Assembly (NCBI RefSeq): GCF_027409185.1
Contig: NC_084461.1
Span: 142,893,001 to 142,957,000, forward strand
Length of the DNA: 64,000 nt
From: Cynocephalus volans
Lineage: Eukaryota > Chordata > Mammalia > Dermoptera > Cynocephalidae
Reading direction: 5' to 3'
This document shows positions 36,130-49,295 of this stretch, in pieces. Every line of letters starts with the position of its first letter. Within the stretch, counting starts at the first letter, position 1. A model generated the notes under the pieces. The model was not told the origin of the DNA, did no database searches, and saw nothing but the letters and a program-made list of their open reading frames with translations. A program made the position numbers and the translations under genes.

Positions 36130-38815
36130 TTGTAGAAGCCCAGAACCAGATGGCTTCACTGCTGAATTCTACCAAACCTTTAAAGAAGAATTAATACCAA
36201 TTGTCTTCAAATTACTCCAAAAAATTGAAACAGAGCCATTCTCCCAGACTCATGCTATGAGGCCAGCATCACCATGACACCAAAACCAGACAAAGATACA
36301 ACAACAACAAAAAAACTATAAGCCAATATCTTTGATGAACACAGACAAAAAAATCCTCAACAAAATATTAGCAAACAGAATACAGCAACACATCCAAAAA
36401 AAAAAAAAAACCAAAAATACTCCATGATCAAGTGGATTCATCCCAGGGATGCAAGGATGGTTCAACATATGCAAGTCAATAAATGTGATACATCAAATCA
36501 ACAAAACCAAGAAAAAAACCACAAGATTATCTCAATAGACACAGAAAAAGCATGTGACAAAATTCAACATCCCTCCATGATAAAGATTCTCAGCAAGTTA
36601 GGTATAAAAGGAAAGTATCGCAAAACAATAAAAGCCATACATGACAAAACCCACCACAAATATAATCCTGAATGGGGAAAAGAACAGGAAAAAGACAAGG
36701 ATGATCATTCTCACCACTCCTATTTAACACAGTATTAGAAGTACTAGCTGGAAAATCAGGCAAGAGAAAGAAATAAAGAGCATCCAGACTGAAAAAGACA
36801 AAGTCAAACTGTCCCTGTTTGCAGATGACATGATCCTATCTGTAGAAAAACCTAAAAACTCTACAAAAAATCTCTTAGGGCTGATAAACAATTTCAGTAA
36901 TGTTGCAGGATACAGAATCAAAATGCAAAAATCAGTAGTATTTTTATTTTCCAACAACAAACTAGCAGAAAAAGAAATCAAGAAAGGAAGCCCAATTACA
37001 CTAGTCACCCCCAAAATAAAATACCTAGAAATAAATTTAACCAAGGAGGTGAAAGAGCTTCACAATGAGAACTATAAATCACTGCTGAAAGAAATTAAAG
37101 AAAACACAGAAAGGGGGAAAAACATTCCATGCTTTTGAATTGAAAGAATTAACATTATGAAAATGGCATACCACCAAACCAATGTACAGATTCAATTCAA
37201 TCCCCATCAAAATACCAATGACATTTTTTGCAGAAATGGAAAAAAACAATTGTAGCATTCATATGAAACAACGGAAGACCCAGAATAGACAAAGAAATCC
37301 TGAGCAAAAAAATAAATAAATAAAATAAAGTGGGAGGCATAACACTATCTGACTTCAAATTACATTACAAAGAATAGTAACCAAAACAACATAGTTCTGC
37401 ATAAAAACAGGCATTTGGACTAATGGAACAGAACAGAGAACCCAGAAATCAACCCACATGCTTATAGCCAACTGATCTTTGACAAAAGCACCAAGAACAC
37501 ACACTGGGAAAAAGACAGCCTCTTCAAAAAATAGTGCTGGGAAAACTGGACATCCTCATACAGCAGAATGAAACTAGACCTGTACCTCTCACCATAGACC
37601 CAAATCAAAACATATTACAGACTTAAATATTATAAGACCCAACACATAAAACTTCTAAATGAAAACATAAAGGAAACACTTCAGGAAGTAGGACTGGGCA
37701 AAGACTATGAATAAGAATGCCAAAACACAGGCAACAAAAGAAAAAATAAATCAGATTATATCAAACTAAAAAGCTTCTGCACAGCAAAGGAAACAATTGA
37801 GAGTGAAAACACAACCTACAGAAAGGGAGAAAATATTTGCAAACTATGTATTTGACAAGGGATTAATATCCAGAATAGACAAGGGACTCAAACAACTTAA
37901 CAGTAAAGAAACAAGTAACCCGATTAAAGAATGGGCAAAGGAGCTGAATAGGCTTTTCTCAAAGGAAGACAATACAAATGGTCAACAGACACATGAAAAA
38001 ATGCTCAACAACACTAAGTATCAGGCAAATGCAAATCAAAACCACATTGAGATGTCATCTCATCCCAATTAGACTGGTTATTATCAAAAAGACAGGAAAT
38101 AATAATTACTGGTGAGGATGTGGATAAAGGGGAACCCTCTTATACTGTTGGTGGGACTGTAAATTAGTACAGCCATCATGGAAAAACGTATGGAGGTTCT
38201 TGAAACAACTACACATAGAACTGCCATATGATCCAGCAATCCCACTGCTGGGTATATACCCAAAGGAATGGAAATCATTATGTCGAAGGGATATCTGCAC
38301 ACCCACATTTATTGCAGCTCTATTTACAATGACCAAAGGTTGGAACCATCATCAGATGGCTGGATAAGGAAAACGTGGAATGTGTACGATGGAATTCTAC
38401 TCTACCATAAAAAAAGAATGAAATTCTACCATTTGCAGCAACACGGATGAACGTAGAGAAAATTATGACATAATTATGAAATAAGCCAGTCACAGGAAGA
38501 GAAAAAGTGCATGTCCTTACTCATAAGTGGAAGCTAAAAATATAAACAAATAAATCGAAAAAGAAAGAAAGATACAACAATCATAATAATTTGTTGAACT
38601 TTGAAGAGTACAGAACTGAGGTTACCAGAGGTGGGAAAGGAGGAAAGGGAGGAGGGACAGTGAGAAATTGGTAAAGGGCCACAAAAAAATGATTAAACTG
38701 TGTAATGTTGAATACACTAATTATCCTGATTTGAGCATCACATATTGCACACAGGTACTGATATTGAATGCTGTACCCCACAGACATGTACAATCAATAA
38801 TGTTTCAGTAAAAAA
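36130..38815 (+). mobile_element. Degenerate 5'-truncated LINE-1: ORF2 reverse transcriptase to 3' end
   Basis: Six-frame reading shows L1 ORF2 blocks in order: [19 protein letters not shown] (about 36145-36205), [20 protein letters not shown] (about 36510-36590), ADDMILS with the FADD active-site box (about 36818-36840), KIKYLEINLTKEVKELH (about 37015-37065), then the C-terminal region and L1 3' end near 38815. Several frameshifts and stops break ORF2, and the segment between the TEKACDK and FADD blocks is compressed, so it cannot encode an active protein. It lies antisense to GABRB2, the orientation usually tolerated in introns. Confidence 0.9.
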
Positions 38816-40099
38816 TATAAATAGAAATTAAACATTTTTACAAAGTCAAATGTGCTTTCTTTTTTTTCTGGACTTTCTGTCATGTTTTATCTAATCCATG
38901 TTTATAAAAATATTTATACACGATTTCTTGCCTTTCATGTATTTTTTCCTCTTTTTAATAAAAATATTTACATCTTTGACTTATCTAGAATTTAATTTGG
39001 AGAAAGAGGTTATATATATGACACTACACTTAAATGGTTGGTTACTGCTTCCTATTGAATAATTCACATAATCCCAATGATAAAAATTATATTTTTATTA
39101 AGAACTTAATTTTATTATGTTTCTAACTCAATTTCTGTTCCCTTTATGTAGAGAACACTGGGCCAGTTTTACACTGCATTCATTACTGTGGTCTTATAAT
39201 TTATTTGAACTTCTGGTAGAGGCAGTCTTCTCTCATCATATTTCATTTTCCTGATTCTTCATATACATACATTTTTCCTTTCAAGTAAACATAAGAATAC
39301 TTTGTCAAATTTCTCAAACAAACCACCAGAAGAATAAAACTCCAAATAAAGCCATCAGTATCCAGTAAAATTACACTGAACTCATGGAATAATTCAGAAA
39401 GAACTGGTATTTTGTTTTTTTTAAAATAAGGTTTTTAAAAAAATTTTTTTTAAATTAAAAACTTATTATTGGTAAAAGAGCTCTTTTATTCCTTTCCATT
39501 ATATCGTTGTTTACATACTCTTTAGACAGAAAAGCTGTCACAACTTTCCTAATGTGTATTGTTTCCAAAAGTTTTTCCAGTCAATTTTCTTGAATTTTGC
39601 ACAAATAAAATAGTGTGTATAGTATGTATACTTTTTTTGTTTAAGAATGAAATTATTTCTCCTCCCTTTCCAACATTCCTTATTTTTTCTCATGCGATTA
39701 ACTGCCTTGGCTAATAATTTTTAAAAAGTTGTATATTGTGATGGTGAGGACCCATTTCCTGTTCCAGCCTTTACCGTTCCATTTCGAGACAAGAGACAAG
39801 ACATAGCTTTTGGCTGGATAGGTAGGTAAAGAAAAATAGAGAGAGAGACCCACAGCAAGGAAATATTCATTGGAAATATTTCACTGGGAATAGTCATTGG
39901 GAAATATTCAATGAGAATATTCAAGAATAAACACTAAATTTTTATTAATATTCTTTTTGGTATCTACTGAAGGGGTAAAAAGTATCAAACTTTTATGAGA
40001 AATACATGTTTTATACATATTTAAAACTCTTTTCATATATACTATATAAGAAAAATGTTTTTCACCATTTCAAAATATAGGTGATAAATAATATTATGC

Positions 40100-40960
40100 T
40101 TGTATTCTGAAACAACGCTACGTGGTTATGTTCTAGTTTGTTCTTAATATTCTCTGGATTCAAGTCGATAAATTTATTTAAGGACTTTTTCCCCCCACTA
40201 ATATTTATTAGTGAAGTGAATCCAGAGTTTCCTTCCTGTACTTACTTTTTTTAAAATATGGCTTTGATAACTTCCTGTTATGTGACTTTCTAAATCATTT
40301 AGAGGTTTTTTCCTTTTTTCTGCTACTATCTGCAAGAGTTTGAATACCACTGGGGTATGTGATTTTTAATGTGTGGTAGGATTTATTGTTGAAACCTTCT
40401 GGCCAAATGCTTTCTTGGAGTGAGAGTTACATCTTTCTGTCAATTTTCTTACATTTACCATTGGTAATTGGTCTATTTTTTTTTTTTTTTTTCTATTTCT
40501 CCTAGGGTCGGTTCTGCTAATTTTTATTTTCTTAGATTGTTATGTATTTTCTTCACATTTTCTAAGATCACTGCATAGTTTTCTTTTAATTTCCCCTTTC
40601 TATATAATTATTATGATTTTAAAAAAAATTCTGCTTTGGTGTATTCCTATTGTCTCCCTCCCTCTTTGCATCTTTAATAAGCTTCATTATTCTTTACTGC
40701 ACTTATATCGCTTCTCGGCCTTTTGGCTAAGATCATGTGTAGCACTTAAAATTATTTTAAAGAACTCTGATTTATTTGTAGGTTATTTTGTTTTGATTTT
40801 CTAATTTGTTAAACTGTAATTGATCTTGATTATTTCCTTCTGCTTCCTTTAGAAATTTTGCTGCTTTTTCTAACTTTTTGAATTATACATTTAATTCACT
40901 TTTTAAAATTTCTTGCTAGAAATGTGCTTGAAGCTACAACTTTCTCACTGTTAACTCTTT
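40100..40960 (-). mobile_element. Possible ancient LINE-1 in antisense
   Basis: AT-rich with T-rich blocks such as 'ctatttctcctagggtcggt', 'cttctgcttcctttagaaat' and 'ttttctaatttgttaaactg' that recall antisense L1M ORF2. I could not recover a convincing protein reading, so the call is weak. A U2 fragment interrupts it. Confidence 0.35.
40707..40741 (+). pseudogene. Truncated U2 snRNA retropseudogene (first 35 nt)
   Basis: ATCGCTTCTCGGCCTTTTGG and the next 15 bases match the 5' end of U2 spliceosomal RNA with a single change (GATCATG for GATCAAG). The match then stops; the Sm site and stem-loops are absent, so it is non-functional. There is no poly(A) tail. GCACTTA occurs directly before (40699-40705, one base gap) and after (40742-40748), consistent with a short target duplication. 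Confidence 0.85.
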
Positions 40961-40989
40961 TAACCACATCCCTGAGGATTAACTATGAA

Positions 40990-41300
40990 GTATATTACAT
41001 TAAATGAAGTGAGTCAGGCACAAAAAGACAAATAACTGCATGATCTCACTCATATGTGGAATCCTAAAAAAAAAAAAAAGGTTCTCGCGGAAGTAGAGAG
41101 TAGAACAATGGTAGAATTATCGTTACCAGAGGCTGGTGGGCGAGGAAAGGAGAGGAAGTGGTGGACTAATGGGTACAAAACTATGCTGTGTACCCCTATG
41201 TGAATCATAGTGCAGTATATGCATGTAATAAACACACTGTACCCCACAAACATGTACAAATAAATGTTAAAATATTTTGAATAATAAAAAAGATCAATGT
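40990..41300 (+). mobile_element. LINE-1 3' end fragment
   Basis: 'catgatctcactcatatgtg', 'accagaggctggtgggcgag', 'gcagtatatgcatgtaataa' and 'gtaccccacaaacatgtaca' are L1 3' UTR blocks and parallel the end of the L1 at 38500-38815. Coding sequence is essentially missing. Confidence 0.8.
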
Positions 41301-41632
41301 AAAAAAAGTATACTTTTTTGAATTACTGTCATTTTCTAAATGCTCTTTAATTTATGTTTATTTGTGACATCAGTTGTATATAAGAGTTTATACAAATAAT
41401 AAACTTTATTAAATATACAACTTAATGTTTTTGTCATTTTCTCTTTTAATTTCCTATCATTTTAATTTATTTGGATGATACTTAGATCTGAATTATATGA
41501 ATTTATGTTATATCTTAATTTGGGGCTGTAATTATTAGGATTATAAAATACCTGTTAGTCTTGATACTTTTTACCTTGAATTTATCTTTCTATAGTAATA
41601 ATAATCAATCCTCAGCTTCCTTTGGATTTGTA

Positions 41633-41714
41633 TGAGGGTACTTCAAAAAGTATGTGGAAAAATAGAATTGAAAGATAATATAAATCTTTCCATGAGCATT
41701 TTGAAGTACTCTCT
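41633..41714. mobile_element. 82-bp palindromic TA-flanked element (MITE), copy 3
   Basis: Left arm TGAGGGTACTTCAAAAAGTA, right arm the complement of GCATTTTGAAGTACTCTCT, with TA at 41631-41632 and 41715-41716. Spacer and length agree with copies 1 and 2, although this one lies over 33 kb away inside the intron. Confidence 0.85.
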
Positions 41715-42049
41715 TATTTGCCTCATTTGTTTTTGTCTGGAACTTGAATTAGAATATCTTCCAATTGCTTTAGTTTAGAAGTATCTCTAAAAAATCATTT
41801 CGAGGGCTGGTTGCTTGATTCAGTCTGAGAATCTTACTCATTTGATAGGTGAGTTGATACATGCTCCTGTTAAAACAAATAAGCTCAGTCTTAATTTCGT
41901 CATTTTGATTTCTCCTCTACATTTGCTTTTCAGTCCTCTTTTTCCTTATTTCAGACATCAAGCTTTAGGTACATTATCTGTATCTTTCTTTATTTCCTTC
42001 ATGGTATGTGAGGTTTTGGTAAGAAGTATTGTCAGTTTTTGATTCTTCT

Positions 42050-42235
42050 ACCATAATGGTCCTCAGATGTTCATGCTTTAGTGCACACCATAAAAATCTG
42101 AGGGATAAAAATGTAGATTCCTCAGCTTTCCCCACTAAAAATTTTTTGATTTACGTCTCAGGTGGAATCTACTTTTAAGCAAGCATCTCAGGTGACTCTT
42201 AACGTAGACCTTACGAGAAACACTGTCTTAATAGT
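42050..42235 (+). mobile_element. MER5-like hAT fragment
   Basis: 'tttagtgcacaccataaaaa', 'tctcaggtggaatctacttt' and 'agcatctcaggtgactctta' loosely follow MER5A spacing. Confidence 0.4.
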
Positions 42236-43044
42236 TATCAATGTTAATTTAAAAAAAAAATCCTTAATCTTCATTTTCTTAATTTATAAACTCTAAAACT
42301 AAGAGAGTAAATACTGAGTACTTGTTATGAATTAGCAAACAGTTTCTCCCTACTCAGTAACCCCCATTCATAATTCTGTTTTACATGAGATTATTTTTCT
42401 GATTTACATAAGATTATTTTTCTGATTTATTATTTTTACACATATTCAGTATCTAGCTTTTTAAAATTCTTCAGTTGTATTTTACTCAGTGACTTTAACT
42501 CCTGGAGTTGTATTGCTTTAGTTCTACATGCTATCATTAATTCTAAATGCTAGCATACTGATCTTTTCTATTCTAAAGTTCCTTATTTTTACTACCCTTT
42601 ACTGGAGGCTAGATTGTTTTATTAAGTTATTATTTTTAAAAATAAGAACTCAAGAATGCTATGTTCCCTAAGACCTTGGATACTGAGGATAGAATATCTT
42701 TTTTTTGCCCTTATGTATCAATAATAATATTCTTAGGCTATATTTTCGCCCTGTCAGAAATCTACAAAATTTTTCCATGGCTTTGCACAATTTAACATTG
42801 ATGTGGAGTAAGTAGTTTGAAAGCTATCTTTTCTTTGTTTTGTTTTGTTTTTTCTTCCTCATAGGCCATTCACTTTTTCTTACTGGAAGTTTAGTAATTT
42901 GAGAAGAATATAATGAGGTATTAATGAGATTGTATAACTTTTATCTTGGAACATAGTGTATCCTTTTGGACCTCAATTCTATCTTGAAATCTATTAATTA
43001 ATTTGATGGCAGATATGTACAGATACATAATGTAAAGCACAGTA

Positions 43045-43250
43045 GTTGAAAGGGCAGCCTCTATAGTCATATTTTCTGTTCAATTATTTCTTAGCTATGT
43101 AACATTAAGTAAGTTAATTATGCTTGCTGGGTCTCAGTTCATCATCTGTAAAATTATAATTATAACAACATGGGCTAATAATAAGGACTACATGTCATGA
43201 CATATGTAAAGCATCTAAGCACATAGTAGGCATTCAAGACGTGTTTCTTA
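43045..43250 (+). mobile_element. MIR SINE
   Basis: 'tcttagctatgtaacattaa', 'gggtctcagttcatcatctg', 'catatgtaaagcatctaagc' and 'acatagtaggcattcaagac' follow MIR in sense order. Confidence 0.7.
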
Positions 43251-44209
43251 TTATTGTCATTATTATAATCAGTTACTGACATTAGATTCAAATATTTCTT
43301 CTATTCCATTTTTTTTCCATTCTATACTTCACTAACATTAGGATTTAGCATGTTTAATCTACTGTATCTGTCCTGTACATTTATTACATTTCCTTTAATA
43401 GATTTCTATCTGTAAACTTTTTTCATGTGCATGTGGCATAGTTTTCTACAGCCTGAACTTTGTGTTACTGCCTTGATTTTTTTGCCACATTGATTCAGCT
43501 TCTTAGTGTTTTAGATTCATTTATTAGTTTCTATAAAGACTTGCTTGCCTCCATTTTTTCCCTTTTAATCTCCTCTTGTTTATCATTTTATCCTTGATCT
43601 TTAGTTTCATATATTTTCTTTCAATTTTTGATGAGAAAAAATTTTGTTATGTAAAATTTTAACTTACCCTAAAATATTCCATCCTCCCCCAATAAAAGAG
43701 GCGTTATTTATCTTTTGCACATTGAGACCCTACCCCACTTCCTCATTTGGTTGTTTTTTCACATGGTTATCATGCTGTTTCTTTGTTTAGATGCTTCATC
43801 TCGATGGACACATTGCTATCAGCTTTTCCCACTTGCTCAAACATAGTTTGGGTAGATTTCTCTTGATTCTGCTCATATCAATACTGGCCCTGCTTATGCG
43901 TCTCTGCCTCTTTGCAGAGCCTCAGTCTGAGTTGGGTGTTGATTGTTTTTTTATTGCCATTGTACTATAACTTTTGGACAGAGCAAAGAGAAACTGTGCA
44001 TGGGGTTTTGGGTTCTTCTATCTCTCCACTTTACCATTTTTCATGATTGGACACAGAAATATGTTTTCTGTTTTTTCCTCACTTGGGGAGCAGGGTGATT
44101 GTGTATGTGGGTGTATATGTTTGTGTATATGTGTGTGTACTGCCACAGTCTCATATGGTTCTAGTAGGTATGTAAACTGTAGAAGAACTTTTCTGGCAAA
44201 ATATATTAT

Positions 44210-44640
44210 CATTTTAAAGGCATATAATTTTGCACACAGAACTTCTATTTTGGGTATGCAAATATGTCAGCAATGTGATGCTTATATTAGAGTTGTTTGT
44301 AGTGGAAAACCACTTAGAAATAATGCAAACATCTAACAATAGGTGCTCATTAAATAAATGTTAAATAAATTGGGGTACACATAATCAGTAAGATATCTTA
44401 TAGCTATTAGAAATGATGTATACTTTTACTTAAAGATGTGAAAAGGTAAATGGAAAATAACAGTATATGCAATGATTATTTATATAAAAGTATGTCACTG
44501 TGTGTGAATAAGAGGCATGTTAACAATGATTATATTTGTGTGTAGGGGAGGTGCTGATGGTTTTCACTGCCTTCTCTACACATTTTTAAGAATGATCATG
44601 AATTAGTTTTATAATCAGAAAAATAGGAATAGAGCCAAAA
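44210..44640 (+). mobile_element. Old L1M-type LINE-1 3' end
   Basis: 'acatctaacaataggtgctc', 'taaataaattggggtacaca' and 'ttttataatcagaaaaat' match the order of old L1M 3' ends ('...ccaacaataggggattgg...ttataatcagaaaaa'). Confidence 0.6.
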
Positions 44641-44689
44641 AAGGAAAACTGAGAAACATACACACTCTCTGCCACAATCTTTGGAATAG

Positions 44690-44890
44690 TAGCAACAATT
44701 AATGCTCTTTGTCTGGTACCATATAAGGCCCTTAACATAATTACCTCACTTAATCCTCTCAGCAACTCCATAAGGCAGAAATTAGTGTTTTCAGTTTTCA
44801 GTGAAGGGTAGAAAGGTTAAACATATTCAGTGTCACACAGCTTATAACAGACAATGCTGAAAGTGAACCCAGTTCAGTCTGACTCTAAAA
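44690..44890 (-). mobile_element. MIR SINE, antisense
   Basis: 'cctcacttaatcctctcagc', 'aactccataaggcagaaatt' and 'cacacagcttataacagaca' are antisense MIR blocks. Confidence 0.75.
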
Positions 44891-46361
44891 TCCACCAATC
44901 TTCCCAGTGCCTCTCAGGATTACTACACATATCTTGATACTTTTACAGGTTACAGGTTTAATAGAAAGTTCATTATCTGAACTTTTGAACAGAAGTCCTT
45001 AAGCATGAACTTAGAAGAGGACTCAAAGGACAGAATAAATACAAACCCAAAAGAAAAAAGTATAAAAGCAAAAGACATTAAAATTCATATTTCAATGTAA
45101 ATCATTGAATATTCTCTTTAACATAATATTTTGTAGAATAGAGGAAGAGTTCTTCACAAATGAGGGTCCAAATCAGGGGATCAGAGAGTATTAACAATTT
45201 CAAGTCACCAAATGAACAATTTAATGCACCAAAGAGGCAAATTTTCTTCATAATATCCTCATGATCTGTGGATATTCTGAATTTTCATGTGGTTTTACCC
45301 AGTTATTAGACTGATCATGTAATGTGCTTAGATTGTGGTTTTGAAAAATACAACATTCTTAAACCATTTCATCCTTAATCTAAACTCCAACTTTCATACA
45401 TGTTTTCTTCTATATGATTAATATTCTACCCAGAATACTGCCCGATCAAATTAGTCTAATTTCAACAAGAGTAGCTAAAGTTAAAATATACAAACAGCAG
45501 CAACATAAGAGACAGCCTGAGAGCAGATATAGTAGATGCTCGAATGTTTAGGGGATTAGGACTAAAATAGTGGTTAACAAATTTTTAAACATCTCTTCTC
45601 CTGGAATCTAACTATTGCCATTTATCAGACTCTGTTACTACATAAAAGAGCAAGTAATGAAGTCATAAAATAACAAAATACCAAAACTAAGTAGCAATTT
45701 AATAGATCATCCATGCCTGTCCCCCACCCCGAAGGCAACAACAACGAAGTATCAGGATTTTGGAGCAATAAAATCGAAGAAGAGCATGATATTTAGAAGA
45801 TACAATAATGGAAGACCGTCTAGCATCAAGTCCTCATAGGAAAGATTCACAAACATTCAATATCATTCACTGCCTCACCAAGTAATATAAATAAAAAAAC
45901 TGGAGTTGGACAAGCAGTGGATAACAAGGTGGAATGGTGACAATCATCACCATCATCCTTCTCCTCCATTTAGGAGGGCAATGTGAATGACAATTTACCA
46001 ATTAAGAATGCAAACACAGGAGGATTTAGAAACTGAACTCTAGAAGTATTAGACAAAAATAGGCTTTCTTTGGAGTTCATTTAAATCAAGCGTTTTGACA
46101 AGGAACAATCTCAATTATTTCCTCTTATCTATAATCATAATAGTGTTGGGCCTGCCAAGATAATACTTATGTGTAAAGTAAACAATAAAGTAACAAGGAC
46201 TTGATGCAAGTATAATATTCTTAGACACAAATAAATAATCTAGACAGAAAATATAGGCACCTGAATTCTGAACCAACCAATAGAAGAAACGCTTAATTCT
46301 CTACCTACTCAACTAACCAAGAAAAAACAAACAAACATGCCAACAAAACTAAGAAATGGCA

Positions 46362-46399
46362 GGGCCAGCCCGTAGCTCACTCGGGAGAGTGTGGTGCTG
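46362..46399 (+). mobile_element. 38-bp tailless tRNA-SINE 5' half
   Basis: GGGCCAGCCCGTAGCTCACT and the next 18 bases equal the first part of a tRNA-Ile-derived SINE head, with a recognisable box A region, and stop at about the anticodon-loop position. It is bounded by a perfect 17-bp direct repeat, AAAACTAAGAAATGGCA, at 46345-46361 and 46400-46416. The repeat begins AAAA after AC, near the L1 endonuclease preference. There is no 3' A tail. Confidence 0.8.
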
Positions 46400-46599
46400 A
46401 AAACTAAGAAATGGCACAGCATGTAACAACACTGTATCCTCTCAACACAAATGAAAAGAAATCTCAGAATATGTTCCATTTGATTTTTTTGTTTAGCACA
46501 ACAATAATTCCTGAATGGAACACTGAAGTTTAGGTTCATCATAGTTAATTGAAAAAATAAACCCAGGAAAACGCCACTACGGTCTCATAAAAACATTGA

Positions 46600-46977
<378 letters not shown>

Positions 46978-48689
46978 TAACAAAGAATGGAAATTCAAAT
47001 AAGTTGTTTAGAATTCCAAATCCAAGCAGTAGAAATAAACAGATTTAAAAGATCTCAGTGGCTTTCCATTACAAACGATTAAGTACGATGGATAAAGACA
47101 ACACAGAGAATCACAACATCCATGAATGCAGAATAAAGAACACAATTAAATGGAGATCTCTTTGCGGCAGCTTTGTTTAGAAAACTGGTTGTTGTGGGTT
47201 TCCCAATACAATAAGGATATCGGAGACATTTCAGATAAGCAAGAACCAAGGTGGGGAAATAGCAGGAATAACTAGATTCTTAAATATGTACATACTTAGT
47301 AATTGGCAGAAAAATAAACAAACAACATAAAGCTTAAAAGAGAAAAAAGAATTGAAAACTTGCAGGCGTTAGCAAGAATAGTGGTTGAAATCAATTAAAA
47401 GCAAATTCTACTAAGAAACACACACACACAAATAGAAGAATGCAAGGGATAATGGGAAGGACTCTCCTAAGACTAGGAGAGAGATTATATTTTTGAACTA
47501 CTACAGAGGACTCTTGGGAAAAAATATTCAGTAGACCTCACATTGCTTTGAAGTTTATTTTAAAAATCTTAGTATTTTACAACTTAATTTGTCACATGAA
47601 GACAACTGTGAAAGTGACACTTGCTTATGGACTTTCATGTGCAGGTGGGATTTTCCAGGTGAAATCAACTGAGCTGAATGTATGGTCTCATGTGAAATCA
47701 GCTTTTCAATTTTATTTTACTTTTTCATCTGCTAGCACAGTGACATGTACACTGGATAAGAAGAAAACCCAGATCATGTCTCAGAACTTTTGCTGACTTT
47801 GTTATACAAACTTGGCTGTTTCACTTTCTTTAAGAGACTTACATTTTACATCAGTTAAGTGACTGGACAGGAAATGGGAATTGTTTTAAGAGCTGCAAAA
47901 TCCCATCTTAAACCAAAAACTTAAGGCAAAGTAATGGAGAAAAGAGACTGGAAAAATGTGGAAGCATCTGTTGAAAGAACATTGGGCTCCCACCTGGGCA
48001 GCCTTCCCATTTTCATCCCTCCCTGACCTCAGAACAGAGCACAGTTTAAAAATGACTTTAGATGACCTGACACACCGCTTCCATCTATAGGAAAACACCA
48101 AAGGAAGTTGAAAAATTCAAGCCCTCTCCTAGGGACTGATTTTTTCAGAGCAGCTAACAATACTTAGTTGATTATATGTGCCCAATTTTTTTTTTCGGGC
48201 AGGGGAGCCTTTCGAGATATAGCTAAAAAGAAGAGACCTTCTTGATAAGAAATTGGGTGGCATTATTCATGATGCCGACACAAAAGGAAGCACTGTGTCA
48301 TCAGAACACAATGAAGAGCTTCTCTAACCTTTCATGCTGGGTGAGAAAAGAAACCATGGGAATCTGGAATTGTTAGATGGTCTAATTGAGATGGCTATAG
48401 GTATTTTGTCCTAAAAAATGATTGATAAAGTTTGACATGGTTGGTTTGGTATAGATTTTACAGCTAATGCTTACTGAAAAATGATTTCCTTGCTTTGACT
48501 TTGAAACTTCTGGCATAAAACATTCCTTTATATCTAATAGTTTCCTTTAGGGACGTATCTGCATCCTACAAGCTGTGGCATGTGAAACACACAAGCTAGC
48601 TTTGCCCATAAGTCTGGAGACTATAAATTTTATTTTAAAATGTAATAATGCTTGCCATTAATAATGTTTTACCATTTTATTAATATGTA

Positions 48690-48895
48690 CCACTTACTGA
48701 GTGCTTGCCATGTACTGAGGACTATGTTACCCTCTTTATACATTATCACAACAATCTTAATAATAAGCTTATGATAGAGAAATTAATCCCATTTTACAGA
48801 TGGGGAAACTGAAGAGCCAGAGAGGCTGATTTTTTTTTCCCTATCTTCACACAGCTATTAAAGGGGAGGATAACTATTGAACCTGACTGGCTCCA
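48690..48895 (-). mobile_element. MIR SINE, antisense
   Basis: 'gagtgcttgccatgtactga', 'cattttacagatggggaaac' and 'tgaagagccagagaggctga' are clear antisense MIR blocks. Confidence 0.85.
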
Positions 48896-49074
48896 AAACA
48901 ATTGTTCAGAACCACTGTGCTAAATCATAATCCCTGATGTCTTGATTGTTACACAAACTGGTCAGAAAAATGGATAAACCATTTTTGTTAAAAAAAAAAA
49001 AAAAAAAACGACATTTTGTCCTATTAAGAATAGGAAAAGCAAATTATTTTTTCTGCGTCTCAGTTTCTCATGTT

Positions 49075-49295
49075 TGAATCCAGGGAGCTGGATGCTTTAG
49101 GCTATATAATTCCTTGTTATGGGGAGGCTATCCAATGTATTACAGGATGTTTAGCAGTATCCTGGGCCTCTACACAACAGATACCAGAAGCAAACCCCAT
49201 TTTCCAGTACTGACAACAAAAAATGTCTCCAGACATTGACAAAAATCCTCTGGAAGACAAAATTGCCCCTGTTTTGGAACCACTGCACTAGAAGA
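49075..49295 (-). mobile_element. MER20 (hAT-Charlie) element
   Basis: On the minus strand: AGTGGTTCCAAAACAGGGGC, then 'ttgtcaatgtctggagacat', 'gaggcccaggatactgctaa' and 'acatcctgtaatacattgga', the MER20 order. Confidence 0.85.

Noticed and set aside
36008-38072. Several open frames with reverse-transcriptase similarity as a possible gene
   Set aside because: They are pieces of a frameshifted, 5'-truncated LINE-1, not a host gene.
40707-40741. Functional U2 snRNA gene
   Set aside because: Only the first 35 nt are present; Sm site, later stem-loops and promoter elements are missing.
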